In this document: one piece after another, positions 56,974-64,000 of the stretch | Layout of the letters: every line of letters begins with the position of its first letter | Numbering within the stretch: position 1 is the first letter of the stretch | Origin: Roseiarcus sp963835215 | GTDB taxonomy: Bacteria; Pseudomonadota; Alphaproteobacteria; Rhizobiales; Beijerinckiaceae | DNA: 64,000 nt | Direction: 5' to 3' | NCBI GenBank assembly: GCA_963835215.1 | Contig: CAWIES010000003.1 | Location: 1 to 64,000, forward strand | Translations under genes and position numbers: made by a program | Notes under the pieces: model-generated | Database searches by the model: none | What the model saw: the letters and a program-made list of their open reading frames with translations, nothing else | Told to the model about the DNA's origin: nothing

Positions 56974-57885
56974 ATGGATCGCGACCTTCTCGCCCATCTG
57001 CCGGCTGTCGCAGCCGTCGCACGCCATCGCGGCTTTGCCGCCGCGGCGGCCGAACTCGCCATGAGCCCGTCGGCGGTGAGCCACGCGGTGCGGGCGGTCG
57101 AGGATCGGCTCGGCGAACCGCTGTTTGCGCGCACCACACGCAGCGTGTCGCTGACCGAGGCGGGCGCGCGCTTTCTCGCCGCCGTCGGCCCGGCGCTCGC
57201 CGACATCGACAAGGCGGCGGAGACTTTGCGCGCCGAGCGCGGCGAGATCGTCGGCGCGCTGCGGATCAGCGCCTCGCGGGTCGCGCTGGAGATGGCCTTG
57301 ACGCCGATCCTGGCGCGCCTCGCGATCGATCACCCGCTCCTGACGGTGGAGGCGCGCGCCGACGATGGCTTCGTCGACATCGTCGCCGAGGGCTTCGACG
57401 CTGGCGTGCGGCTCGGCGCATCTTTGCAGCAGGACATGGTGGCGCTGCGCCTGACGCCGCCGTTCCGGGCGATCCTGGTCGCTTCGCCCGCCTATCTCGC
57501 ACGGCGCGGCGCGCCGCAGACGCTCGCCGATCTCCATCAGCACAATTGCGTCGGCTTCCGCCTGCTCGGCTCGGGCGGCGTCTACGACTGGGAATTGAAC
57601 GAGCTCGGCAAGACGGTCGCGGTGAAGACGCGCGGCACTGTGCTTGTCACCGACTCTTCCTACGCGCGCGACCTCGCGTTGGCGGGAGTCGGCGTCGCCT
57701 ATCTGTTCGAGCCGCTGGCGCGCGAGGCGCTGCGCAGCGGAGAGCTGAAGCAGTTGCTGCCGCAGGCGGCGATCGAGGAAGACGGCCTCTTTCTCTACTA
57801 CCCCCGGCGCGCATCGGCGGCGCCGAAGCTCAGGGCCTTCATCGACGCGGCCAAAGCGGTGGCAAAAAGCGCCGCGCGCCGCTAG
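56974..57885 (+). CDS. LysR family transcriptional regulator
   Basis: 303 residues. The N-terminal winged helix-turn-helix is at about residues 5-62 (FAAAAAELAMSPSAVSHAVRAVEDRLGEPLFARTTRSV). The LysR substrate domain starts near residue 90 (GALRISASRVALEMALTPIL, GFDAGVRLGASLQQDMVAL) and ends with VGVAYLFEPLAREALRSGEL. The subfamily with YDWELNE in the effector domain often sits beside an SDR or other oxidoreductase gene and controls it. An ATG at 56956 would add six residues but lies in the operator array. Confidence 0.93.
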   Translation: MDRDLLAHLPAVAAVARHRGFAAAAAELAMSPSAVSHAVRAVEDRLGEPLFARTTRSVSLTEAGARFLAAVGPALADIDKAAETLRAERGEIVGALRISASRVALEMALTPILARLAIDHPLLTVEARADDGFVDIVAEGFDAGVRLGASLQQDMVALRLTPPFRAILVASPAYLARRGAPQTLADLHQHNCVGFRLLGSGGVYDWELNELGKTVAVKTRGTVLVTDSSYARDLALAGVGVAYLFEPLAREALRSGELKQLLPQAAIEEDGLFLYYPRRASAAPKLRAFIDAAKAVAKSAARR

Positions 57886-58523
57886 CGCGCGCCGCTGGCG
57901 ATCAGTCGCGCGGCGAAAGCGCCCATCAGGCCGGCGAAGCCATAGTCGAACCAGCGGATGGCGCGCGGATTGGCCTTGGCGGCGGCGACGAAGCGCGAAG
58001 CGACCGCGATGATCGCGGCGTTGAGGATCGCACCGATGACAATGAAGCTGAAGCCGAGAATAAAGAACTCGCCCCCGGCGCGCGGATCGCCAACGTCGAT
58101 GAACTGCGGCAGGAAGGTGACGAAGAACAGGATGATCTTCGGATTGGTGAGATTGATCAGCAGCCCTTTGAGATAGCTGCCCGTAAGTCCGCCGCTGACG
58201 CCGCCACGCGCGTCGAGCCGCAACGCCGCGCCGTGTCGCAAGGCGCCCCAGGCGAGATAGAGCAGATAGAGCGCGCCGGCGATCTTCACCGCGTCATAGG
58301 CGCGCGCCGAGGCGGCGAGCAGCGCGGAAAGACCGAGCGCGGCGGCGAAGGTATGGACGAGGAGACCGCTCATCGCGCCGGCGAGCGCGGCGTAGCCATG
58401 CGGCCTGCCGCCCGCGAGCGTGCGCGACAGAAACAGCGCCATGTCGGGGCCGGGCGTCACCGCGAGCAAGGCGCTGGCGGCGACGAAACCAATCAGCAAA
58501 GGAATCGATGGCAGCGCGTGCAT
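57882..58523 (-). CDS. LysE family translocator
   Basis: Inner-membrane exporter of amino acids or related compounds, 213 residues, about six helices. Signature LAVTPGPDMALFLSRTLAGG in the first loop, LYLLYLAWGALRHG, and LLINLTNPKIILFFVTFLPQF, the conserved NPK motif. Lies 29 bases after kdgK on the same strand, so it may belong to the eda-kdgK operon. Its stop overlaps the convergent lysR end. Confidence 0.92.
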   Translation of the reverse strand: MHALPSIPLLIGFVAASALLAVTPGPDMALFLSRTLAGGRPHGYAALAGAMSGLLVHTFAAALGLSALLAASARAYDAVKIAGALYLLYLAWGALRHGAALRLDARGGVSGGLTGSYLKGLLINLTNPKIILFFVTFLPQFIDVGDPRAGGEFFILGFSFIVIGAILNAAIIAVASRFVAAAKANPRAIRWFDYGFAGLMGAFAARLIASGAR

Positions 58524-58552
58524 GTCCGATCCGATCTCGCCAGGCGTCGCCG

Positions 58553-59656
58553 TCAGCGAATGACCCGCGCGCCCTTGCCCTTCATGATCGCCTCGACCTC
58601 CTTGGCGTTGACCATAGAGGTGTCGCCAGGTGTCGTCATCGCCAGCGCGCCGTGGGCCGCGCCATATTCGACCGCCGCCTGCGGGCCCTTGCCTTCGAGG
58701 AATCCATAGGCGAGGCCCGAAGCGAATCCGTCGCCGCCGCCGACGCGGTCGTAGATCTCGAGATTTTCGCGTAAAGGCGCTTCATAGAACGCGCCGCCAG
58801 CATAGATCACCGCGCCCCAGTCGTTGAAAGACGCGGTCTTGGCGTTGCGCAGCGTGGTCGCGGCGACCTTGAAGTTGGGGAACGCCTTGACCGCCGCGGC
58901 GATCATGGTTTTGAAATTCGCCGGATCGATGTTCGAGATGTGCTCGTCCATCCCCTCGACCTCGAAGCCGAGGCAGGCGGTGAAATCCTCCTCATTGCCG
59001 ATCATCACGTCGACATGGGGCGCGATGGTGCGATTGACCTTCTGCGCGCCCGGCTTGCCGCCCTGACTCTTCCAAAGCGAAGCGCGATAGTTGAGATCGT
59101 AAGAGACGACGACGCCGTGCTTATGCGCCGCCTCCACCGCTTCGATCACCGCTTCGGCGGTGTTGCTCGCGAGCGCCGCGAAAATGCCGCCGGTGTGGAA
59201 CCAGCGCACGCCCTCTTCGCCAAACAGCTTCCGCCAGTTCACTTCGCCGGGGCGAATCTGCGAGGCGGCCGAATAGCCGCGATCCGAACAGCCAAGCGCG
59301 GCTCTAGCGCCAAAGCCCTTCTCGGTGAAGTTCAGGCCGACGCGGGTGTTGCGGCCGATGCCATCGAAGTCGCGCCAAACGACATGCGAAGTGTCGACGC
59401 CGCCCTGCCAGATGAAGTCCTGCACCAGCCAGCCGAGATCGTTCTCCGGCAGCGCGGTCACCACCGCGGCGCGCTTGCCCCAGCATTTGCGCATGGCGCG
59501 CGCGACATTGTATTCGCCCCCACCCTCCCAGACTTGAAACGAGCGCGCATTGCGCACGCGGCCGAAGCCGGGATCGAAGCGCAGCATCACTTCGCCGAAG
59601 GAGACGCAATCCCATTTGGTTTCGGCGGCGGAGCGGATGTTTAGGATGTCGGCCAT
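58553..59656 (-). CDS. kdgK: PfkB family sugar kinase, likely 2-keto-3-deoxygluconate kinase
   Basis: Phosphorylates 2-keto-3-deoxygluconate to KDPG, the substrate of the aldolase encoded just upstream. 367 residues. Ribokinase-fold marks: FGEVMLRFDPG near residue 20, the GGGEYNVARAMRKCWG sugar-binding block, SYDLNYRASLWK, and the C-terminal catalytic GGGDGFASGLAYGFLEG with the base Asp. Begins one base after the eda stop. Assignment of substrate rests on the aldolase neighbour. Confidence 0.88.
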   Translation of the reverse strand: MADILNIRSAAETKWDCVSFGEVMLRFDPGFGRVRNARSFQVWEGGGEYNVARAMRKCWGKRAAVVTALPENDLGWLVQDFIWQGGVDTSHVVWRDFDGIGRNTRVGLNFTEKGFGARAALGCSDRGYSAASQIRPGEVNWRKLFGEEGVRWFHTGGIFAALASNTAEAVIEAVEAAHKHGVVVSYDLNYRASLWKSQGGKPGAQKVNRTIAPHVDVMIGNEEDFTACLGFEVEGMDEHISNIDPANFKTMIAAAVKAFPNFKVAATTLRNAKTASFNDWGAVIYAGGAFYEAPLRENLEIYDRVGGGDGFASGLAYGFLEGKGPQAAVEYGAAHGALAMTTPGDTSMVNAKEVEAIMKGKGARVIR

Positions 59657-59657
59657 C

Positions 59658-60329
59658 TCACTTGCCCCGGATCTTGCGGATCAGAGCGATGGTGTCGCGC
59701 ACCTTCTTTTCGACGCCGGCGTAATCCTTGGCGGCGAGCAGTTCCTTGGTGACCAGGTTCGAGCCAATGCCGACGCAGGCGACGCCGGCCTTGAACCATT
59801 GGGTCAGCGACGCCTCGGTCGCATCGACCCCGCCGGTCGGCATGATCTTGGTCCACGGACACGGCCCCAGCATCGACTTGACGAAGTCCGGGCCGCCGAC
59901 CGAGCCGCCCGGGAACACCTTGACGATCTCGCAGCCGAGCTCTTCGGCGTAGCCGATCTCGGTCGCCGAGCCGCAGCCCGGGCTGTAGGCGATCTTGCGA
60001 CGGTTGCAGAGCTTGGCGACGTCGGCGTTGAGCAGCGGCCCGACGACGAACTTGGCGCCGTTGGCGATGAACAGGCCGGCGGTCGGCGCATCGACGATCG
60101 AGCCAACGCCCATGATCACGCTCGGGTCGGCTTTGGCGAAATGCCGCGTCACGTCATAGAAAACGTGAGCGGCGAACTCGCCGCGATTGGTGAACTCGAT
60201 GCATTTCGCGCCGCCATTGGCGCAGGCCTGGATGACCTGCTTACAGATCTCGGCGTCGGGGTGGTAGAAGACCGGGATCACGCCCTGATCGATCATCGCG
60301 GCGAGCACGCTCATGCGGTCGACAGTCAT
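59658..60329 (-). CDS. eda: KDPG aldolase (2-keto-3-deoxy-6-phosphogluconate aldolase)
   Basis: Splits KDPG to pyruvate and glyceraldehyde 3-phosphate in the Entner-Doudoroff route. 223 residues. Blocks: VIPVFYHPDAEICKQVIQAC, FTNRGEFAAHVF, GVGSIVDAPTAGLFIANGAKFVVGP, YSPGCGSATEIGYAEELGC and VKVFPGGSVGGPDFVKSMLGPCPW with the Schiff-base Lys, then MPTGGVDA. First gene of the eda-kdgK-lysE run. Upper-pathway enzymes are not in the window. Confidence 0.92.
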   Translation of the reverse strand: MTVDRMSVLAAMIDQGVIPVFYHPDAEICKQVIQACANGGAKCIEFTNRGEFAAHVFYDVTRHFAKADPSVIMGVGSIVDAPTAGLFIANGAKFVVGPLLNADVAKLCNRRKIAYSPGCGSATEIGYAEELGCEIVKVFPGGSVGGPDFVKSMLGPCPWTKIMPTGGVDATEASLTQWFKAGVACVGIGSNLVTKELLAAKDYAGVEKKVRDTIALIRKIRGK

Positions 60330-60408
60330 CGCTTCTTCCTTCTCTCTACTGGCATGTCAGCGCCGGATGGACGCTTAGCCGATCGCGCGAACCTCGTCCA
60401 TCGGCGCC

Positions 60409-61035
60409 TCACCGCGCCGCGATCGCCAGCGCGACCCCAGCCATGACGCCGGCGCCAGCGCGCTGGGCGAGGCGCGCCGCCCGGCTGGAGCGCAGCAGCA
60501 GGCGGGCGCGGTCGGCGGCCAGCGCATAGGCGCCGAGCGTCAGGGTCAGCACCGGGATCGCGACCGCTGCGATGACGAGGAAAGAGGCCGGGGTGATCGC
60601 GTTGAGATCGACGACCAGCGGCATGATCGACAGAAAGAAGACGATCACCTTGGGATTGCCGAGCGTCAGCGACAGCGAGCCGGAAAAGGCGCGCCAGCCG
60701 CGCGAGGCGGGCGGCGGCGCGGCGGTCTCGGCATCGCGAGCGAAGGAGGCGCGCGCCATGCCCCAGGCGATGAACAGCAGATAGGCGGCCCCGGCGAATT
60801 TCAGCACGACGAAGGCGCCGGCGAAGACATGCGCGAGCGCCGAGAGGCCGGTCGCCGCGAGAGCGAGCCAGATAAGGTCGCCAACGACATAGCCGAGGAT
60901 GAACGGGCCGACGCCGGCGAGCCCGTGGCCGACGACGCGCGCGACCAGCGCCGCGATCCCCGGTCCGGGGGTCGCCACCGCGGCGAAATAGACCGCGGCG
61001 AACAGCAGCAGCGACGAAACCGACACGGGCGCCAT
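60409..61035 (-). CDS. LysE family translocator (second copy, divergent in sequence)
   Basis: 208 residues, six helices. The signature AVATPGPGIAALVARVVGHG lies in the first helix and loop, YLLFIAWGMARASF and LSLTLGNPKVIVFFLSIMPLV carry the NPK motif. The ATG at 61035 gives the usual family length. An in-frame GTG at 61059 would add eight residues, and neither has a well-spaced ribosome binding site. Lies 79 bases upstream of eda on the same strand. It differs strongly from the 57882-58523 copy, so it is not a recent duplicate. Confidence 0.9.
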   Translation of the reverse strand: MAPVSVSSLLLFAAVYFAAVATPGPGIAALVARVVGHGLAGVGPFILGYVVGDLIWLALAATGLSALAHVFAGAFVVLKFAGAAYLLFIAWGMARASFARDAETAAPPPASRGWRAFSGSLSLTLGNPKVIVFFLSIMPLVVDLNAITPASFLVIAAVAIPVLTLTLGAYALAADRARLLLRSSRAARLAQRAGAGVMAGVALAIAAR

Positions 61036-61195
61036 CCTCAGCGCAGCAACCGGGACCACCCGGCTTTTGCCGGCATGAAGACCGCCGCGGCGGCCCGGGT
61101 CAAGTGCGGCGCCAAGTGGAAGTTCTCCTCGACTGGGAAACCGTGGGCATATCGGCTAAGTCCGTCGCGCCGCAGCGGCGAAGGGAAGTTTTGCG

Positions 61196-62260
61196 ATGCG
61201 GGTGAGTTTCGACGGCGGGCGGATCAACGAGCGCGGGGTCGCCGTCGCGATGTACGACTACGCCTGGCACGGGCGCGCCTTGCTCGGCCTCGAGCCGGTC
61301 ATCCTGCATGACGTGCGCGTCGCCCCCGAGGCCGAGCACGTCAAGCGCTTCTCTGACGCCTTCCCGACCCTCCCCTATCAGTCCGAAGATGAGATGCAGC
61401 GCCTGATTGAGCGCGAGCGGATCGACGTCGCTTACTTTCTCAAAACCCGCCGCCACGATTCGCGCACCGCGCGCGCCTGTCGGACCGCGGTCCATGAGGT
61501 GTTCAATTTCTTCAATCCGCACGGCGACGCCTACGCCTATATTTCGCAATCGGTCGCCGAGGTGATGACGGGCGGGCGCTATCCAGCCGTGCCGCTGATT
61601 GTCGATCCCGCGCAGCCAAGATCGGGCCTTCGCGCGGAATTGAGCCTGCGGGAAAGTCTCGGCGTTCCAGCCGACGCCCTGGTCGTCGGCCGGCACGGCG
61701 CGCCCGACCAGTTCAACATTCCCTTTTTGCCAAGGGCGATCGAGGCGGCGCTGGAGCGGCGCAAGGATCTTTGGATTCTGCTGCTCAACACCGCCCGTTT
61801 CAGCGATCACCAACGCATCGTCCATCTGCCGACGACGCCGGACCGGCAGGGCGTCGTCGATTTCATCGCCGCCTGCGACGTTGGCCTCAACGGGCGGCGG
61901 GTCGGCGAGAATTTCGGCTTGGCGCTGGCCGAATTTCTCGCCCAGGACAGGCCGGTGCTGGTCTGGGAGGGTGGGCGCGACCGCAACCATCTGGCGCTGG
62001 TCGACGACCCGGCATTCATTTACCGCACGCGCGCCGATTTGACGCAAAAGCTGTGCGCTTTGGAGCGGCGCGACTGGGGCGGCGTCTGGCAGGCGCGGGT
62101 CGCCCCCTTCGCGCCGCCGGCGATCATGAAAACCTTCGCCGAAGTCTTCCTCGCGCCCGGCCGGCGCGACTTCCCTGCCCTGCCGCCCGGCTACAACCTC
62201 CTGCGCTCGGCGCGCGGGCGGGTGCGCCGCCTGCGCGACCGGCTGCTTTGCGTTTTGTGA
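61196..62260 (+). CDS. glycosyltransferase-like protein (GT-B fold)
   Basis: 354 residues, no membrane helix. N-terminal half MRVSFDGGRINERGVAVAMYDYA, FLKTRRHDSRTARAC and FNFFNPHGDAYAYISQSV. C-terminal half starts after VVGRHGAPDQFNI with the nucleotide-sugar-type pattern VDFIAACDVGLNGRRVGENFGLALAEFLAQDRPVLVWEGG, in which the conserved Glu of GT-B enzymes is visible. The donor and acceptor are unknown. AAGGGAAG precedes the ATG. It lies 114 bases upstream of glgA and may be part of a storage- or surface-polysaccharide unit. Confidence 0.72.
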   Translation: MRVSFDGGRINERGVAVAMYDYAWHGRALLGLEPVILHDVRVAPEAEHVKRFSDAFPTLPYQSEDEMQRLIERERIDVAYFLKTRRHDSRTARACRTAVHEVFNFFNPHGDAYAYISQSVAEVMTGGRYPAVPLIVDPAQPRSGLRAELSLRESLGVPADALVVGRHGAPDQFNIPFLPRAIEAALERRKDLWILLLNTARFSDHQRIVHLPTTPDRQGVVDFIAACDVGLNGRRVGENFGLALAEFLAQDRPVLVWEGGRDRNHLALVDDPAFIYRTRADLTQKLCALERRDWGGVWQARVAPFAPPAIMKTFAEVFLAPGRRDFPALPPGYNLLRSARGRVRRLRDRLLCVL

Positions 62261-62374
62261 GGCGTCCCGCCTGACGCGCCGGGGCCAAATCATTGCGGTT
62301 TGGTGAATCACGCGTTAACCGCGCTGTTACGCATCGGCAAATAGGGTGGGAGTCGCTAACTCGCCTGAGGGCTC

Positions 62375-64000
62375 ATGCCGAATCCAATTGTTGCGTCACT
62401 GGTTCCGCACGAGCGCAAGTCCGTGACGCCGACGCCTGCGGCTTTGACGACCGCCCCGGCGACTGGCCTGGCCGCTCGGCCGAAGGCGTTGTTCGTCACG
62501 GCCGAATCTGGCGACTTCCTGCAAGCGGGGGGGCTCGGCGACGTTTCGGCGGCTTTGCCGCGCGCGCTCGCCCGTGAGTGCGACGCGCGCGTGCTGCTGC
62601 CCGCCTATCGCGCCGCGCTCAAACACGTCGCGGCGATCGACATCGTCGCCCATCTCCCCGGCGCGGGCGCGATCCCGCCCTGTTCGATCGGCAGACAGAC
62701 GCTGCCCGGCGGGCTGATCGTCTATCTCGTCCTGTGTTCCGAGCTCTACGATCGCGACGGCTCGCCCTACGCGGACGCGAACAGCTACCCGTTCGCCGAC
62801 AACGCGATCCGCTTCGCCCGCCTGAGCCTCGCCGCAGCCGAACTCGCCGAGCGCGGCGTCGATGGCTGGCGGCCCGATGTGCTCCATCTCAACGATTGGC
62901 CAACCGCGCTCGCCGCCGGCTATCTGCACTGGCGCGGCGCGAGCACCCCGACCCTGTTGTCGATCCACAACCTCGCCCACCAGGGCCAGTTCGACGCGGG
63001 CCAGCTCGACGCGCTCGCCATCCCCACTTCCTCCTTCTGTCTCGATGGCGTCGAATTTTATGGGCGCATCTCGTTCCTCAAGGCGGGCCTCGTCTACGCG
63101 AGCCACACAACGACCGTCAGCCAGACCTATGCCGAAGAGATCGTCACGCCCGAGTTCGGGTGCGGGCTCAACGGGGTCATAGCCGAGCGTGCGCGTGAGG
63201 GGCGCTTAAGCGCGATCCGCAACGGCGTCGACGAAAGCTGGAATCCGCGCACCGACGAGCGCTGCCCCTATCGCTTCGACCCGCAACGCTGGAAGGCGCG
63301 CTACGCCGACTTCGTGCGCGGCGTGTTCCGCCTCAGCCTCGCGGGCTCGCCATTGTTCGTGTTTGTCGCTCGGCTCGCGCATCAGAAGGGCGTCGATCTC
63401 GTGCTCGAGGCAAGCGAGACGATCGCCGAGCGCGGCGGACAGGTGGTGATCGTCGGGCGCGGCGAACCCGAGGCCGAGCGCGCCGCAGCCGCGCTGGCGG
63501 CGCGTCGTCCCGGCGCCGTCGGCGTGCGCATCGGCTTCGACCCCAGCGAAGCGCGCGCCGTCTTCGCGGCGGCCGACTTCCTGCTGATGCCCTCGCGTTT
63601 CGAGCCCTGCGGCCTGAGCCAGATGTACGCGCAGCGATTTGGCGCGCTGCCGATCGCCCATCGCACCGGCGGCCTCGCCGAGACGATCGAGGACGGGCGC
63701 ACCGGCTTCCTGTTCGATCGCCCCGACGCGCATTCCTTCGGCCAGGCGATCAACGCCGCCTTCGCGCTTTACGCTTCGCCACGCGAGTTCCACGCTATGC
63801 GCGGCGCGGCGATGGCCAAGGACTTCGGCTGGGGAGAGGCCGCGTCGGCCTATGGCGCGCTCTACCGCAAGCTGCGCGAGGAGGCGCAGGCCACAACTTA
63901 CGCCAGCGCGCAAGCGGGCCGGGAGCCGCCGCGCGCCGACGCACGCGCCCTCCAGCAACGCCTCGCCCTCGCCGCCGCCGCCCCGGCGCTCAGCCGGCGC
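62375..64000 (+). CDS. glgA: glycogen synthase (GT5), 542 residues to the right edge
   Basis: Transfers glucose from ADP-glucose to glycogen. The frame is open to the last base. A 36-residue N-terminal extension rich in Pro/Thr/Ala precedes the usual start KALFVTAESGDF. The substrate loop reads LQAGGLGDVSAALP: the Lys of the KTGGL motif is Gln50. Remaining motifs are standard: LHLNDWPTALAAG, SIHNLAHQG, AIRNGVDESWNP, VFVARLAHQKGVDL, and the catalytic-site PSRFEPCGLSQMYAQRFG (Glu410) with HRTGGLAETIEDG. The protein already exceeds the normal 480 residues, with an extra C-terminal Gln/Ala/Arg-rich tail in progress. Confidence 0.88.
   Translation, partial: MPNPIVASLVPHERKSVTPTPAALTTAPATGLAARPKALFVTAESGDFLQAGGLGDVSAALPRALARECDARVLLPAYRAALKHVAAIDIVAHLPGAGAIPPCSIGRQTLPGGLIVYLVLCSELYDRDGSPYADANSYPFADNAIRFARLSLAAAELAERGVDGWRPDVLHLNDWPTALAAGYLHWRGASTPTLLSIHNLAHQGQFDAGQLDALAIPTSSFCLDGVEFYGRISFLKAGLVYASHTTTVSQTYAEEIVTPEFGCGLNGVIAERAREGRLSAIRNGVDESWNPRTDERCPYRFDPQRWKARYADFVRGVFRLSLAGSPLFVFVARLAHQKGVDLVLEASETIAERGGQVVIVGRGEPEAERAAAALAARRPGAVGVRIGFDPSEARAVFAAADFLLMPSRFEPCGLSQMYAQRFGALPIAHRTGGLAETIEDGRTGFLFDRPDAHSFGQAINAAFALYASPREFHAMRGAAMAKDFGWGEAASAYGALYRKLREEAQATTYASAQAGREPPRADARALQQRLALAAAAPALSRR

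Noticed and set aside
61036..61195. Riboswitch or small RNA upstream of the glycosyltransferase
   Set aside because: No recognisable conserved core or stable structure. Nothing beyond ordinary intergenic sequence is seen.

Overview
The window is a high-GC chromosomal segment of an alphaproteobacterium, most likely order Hyphomicrobiales. Supporting marks are the Hsp20/DUF1150 pair, overlapping leuS-lptE, the MaeB-type malic enzyme, the carbon-phosphorus lyase cluster ending in a DUF1045 gene, and BtaA/BtaB. A Beijerinckiaceae or Methylocystaceae origin is a guess from gene style only. No prophage, insertion sequence, CRISPR array or rRNA was seen. There is one tRNA, Leu(GAG), with its own terminator.

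Layout. 0-6 kb: an edge-truncated octapeptide-repeat protein, a DUF707 protein coupled to UDP-galactopyranose mutase, aroQ, an alpha/beta hydrolase, and rplK-rplA standing apart from their usual neighbours. 6-14 kb: an RND pump with its adaptor, divergent from a GH38 alpha-mannosidase. 14-23 kb: tRNA-Leu, YjbQ, an exported polysaccharide deacetylase, a GH25 lysozyme lipoprotein, malic enzyme, and a run of small exported proteins of unknown role plus an AIM24-family protein. 23-29 kb: an M3 peptidase, glycerate kinase and hydroxypyruvate isomerase, divergent from a glycolate-oxidase-type flavoprotein. 29-37 kb: thyA-folA, DUF1150, hsp20, a zinc-ribbon/RecD-like helicase, thpR, lptE and leuS. 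37-40 kb: a ParB-like protein with a Lys-rich repeat tail and an alcohol dehydrogenase.

40-52 kb is the core of the window, a phosphorus-scavenging island. phnD-phnC-phnE (phosphonate import) diverges from phnG-H-I-J-K-L, a hexapeptide transferase, phnM, phnN and a DUF1045 gene, almost all joined by ATGA or TGATG overlaps. It is followed on the same strand by btaA-btaB, which make the phosphorus-free betaine lipid DGTS. Together they would extract phosphate from phosphonates and reduce phosphate demand in membranes. 52-56 kb holds a Dpp/Opp-type ABC transporter without a binding protein. 56-62 kb holds an SDR/LysR divergent pair, two LysE-type exporters, eda-kdgK (lower Entner-Doudoroff branch) and a glycosyltransferase. 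A glycogen synthase runs off the right edge.

About 25 apparent single-step frame breaks lie in 13 otherwise well-conserved genes, mostly between 28 and 36 kb. Codons on both sides stay conserved, so they look more like uncorrected indels in the assembly than gene decay. I annotate each such gene as one full-length locus and give the break points.
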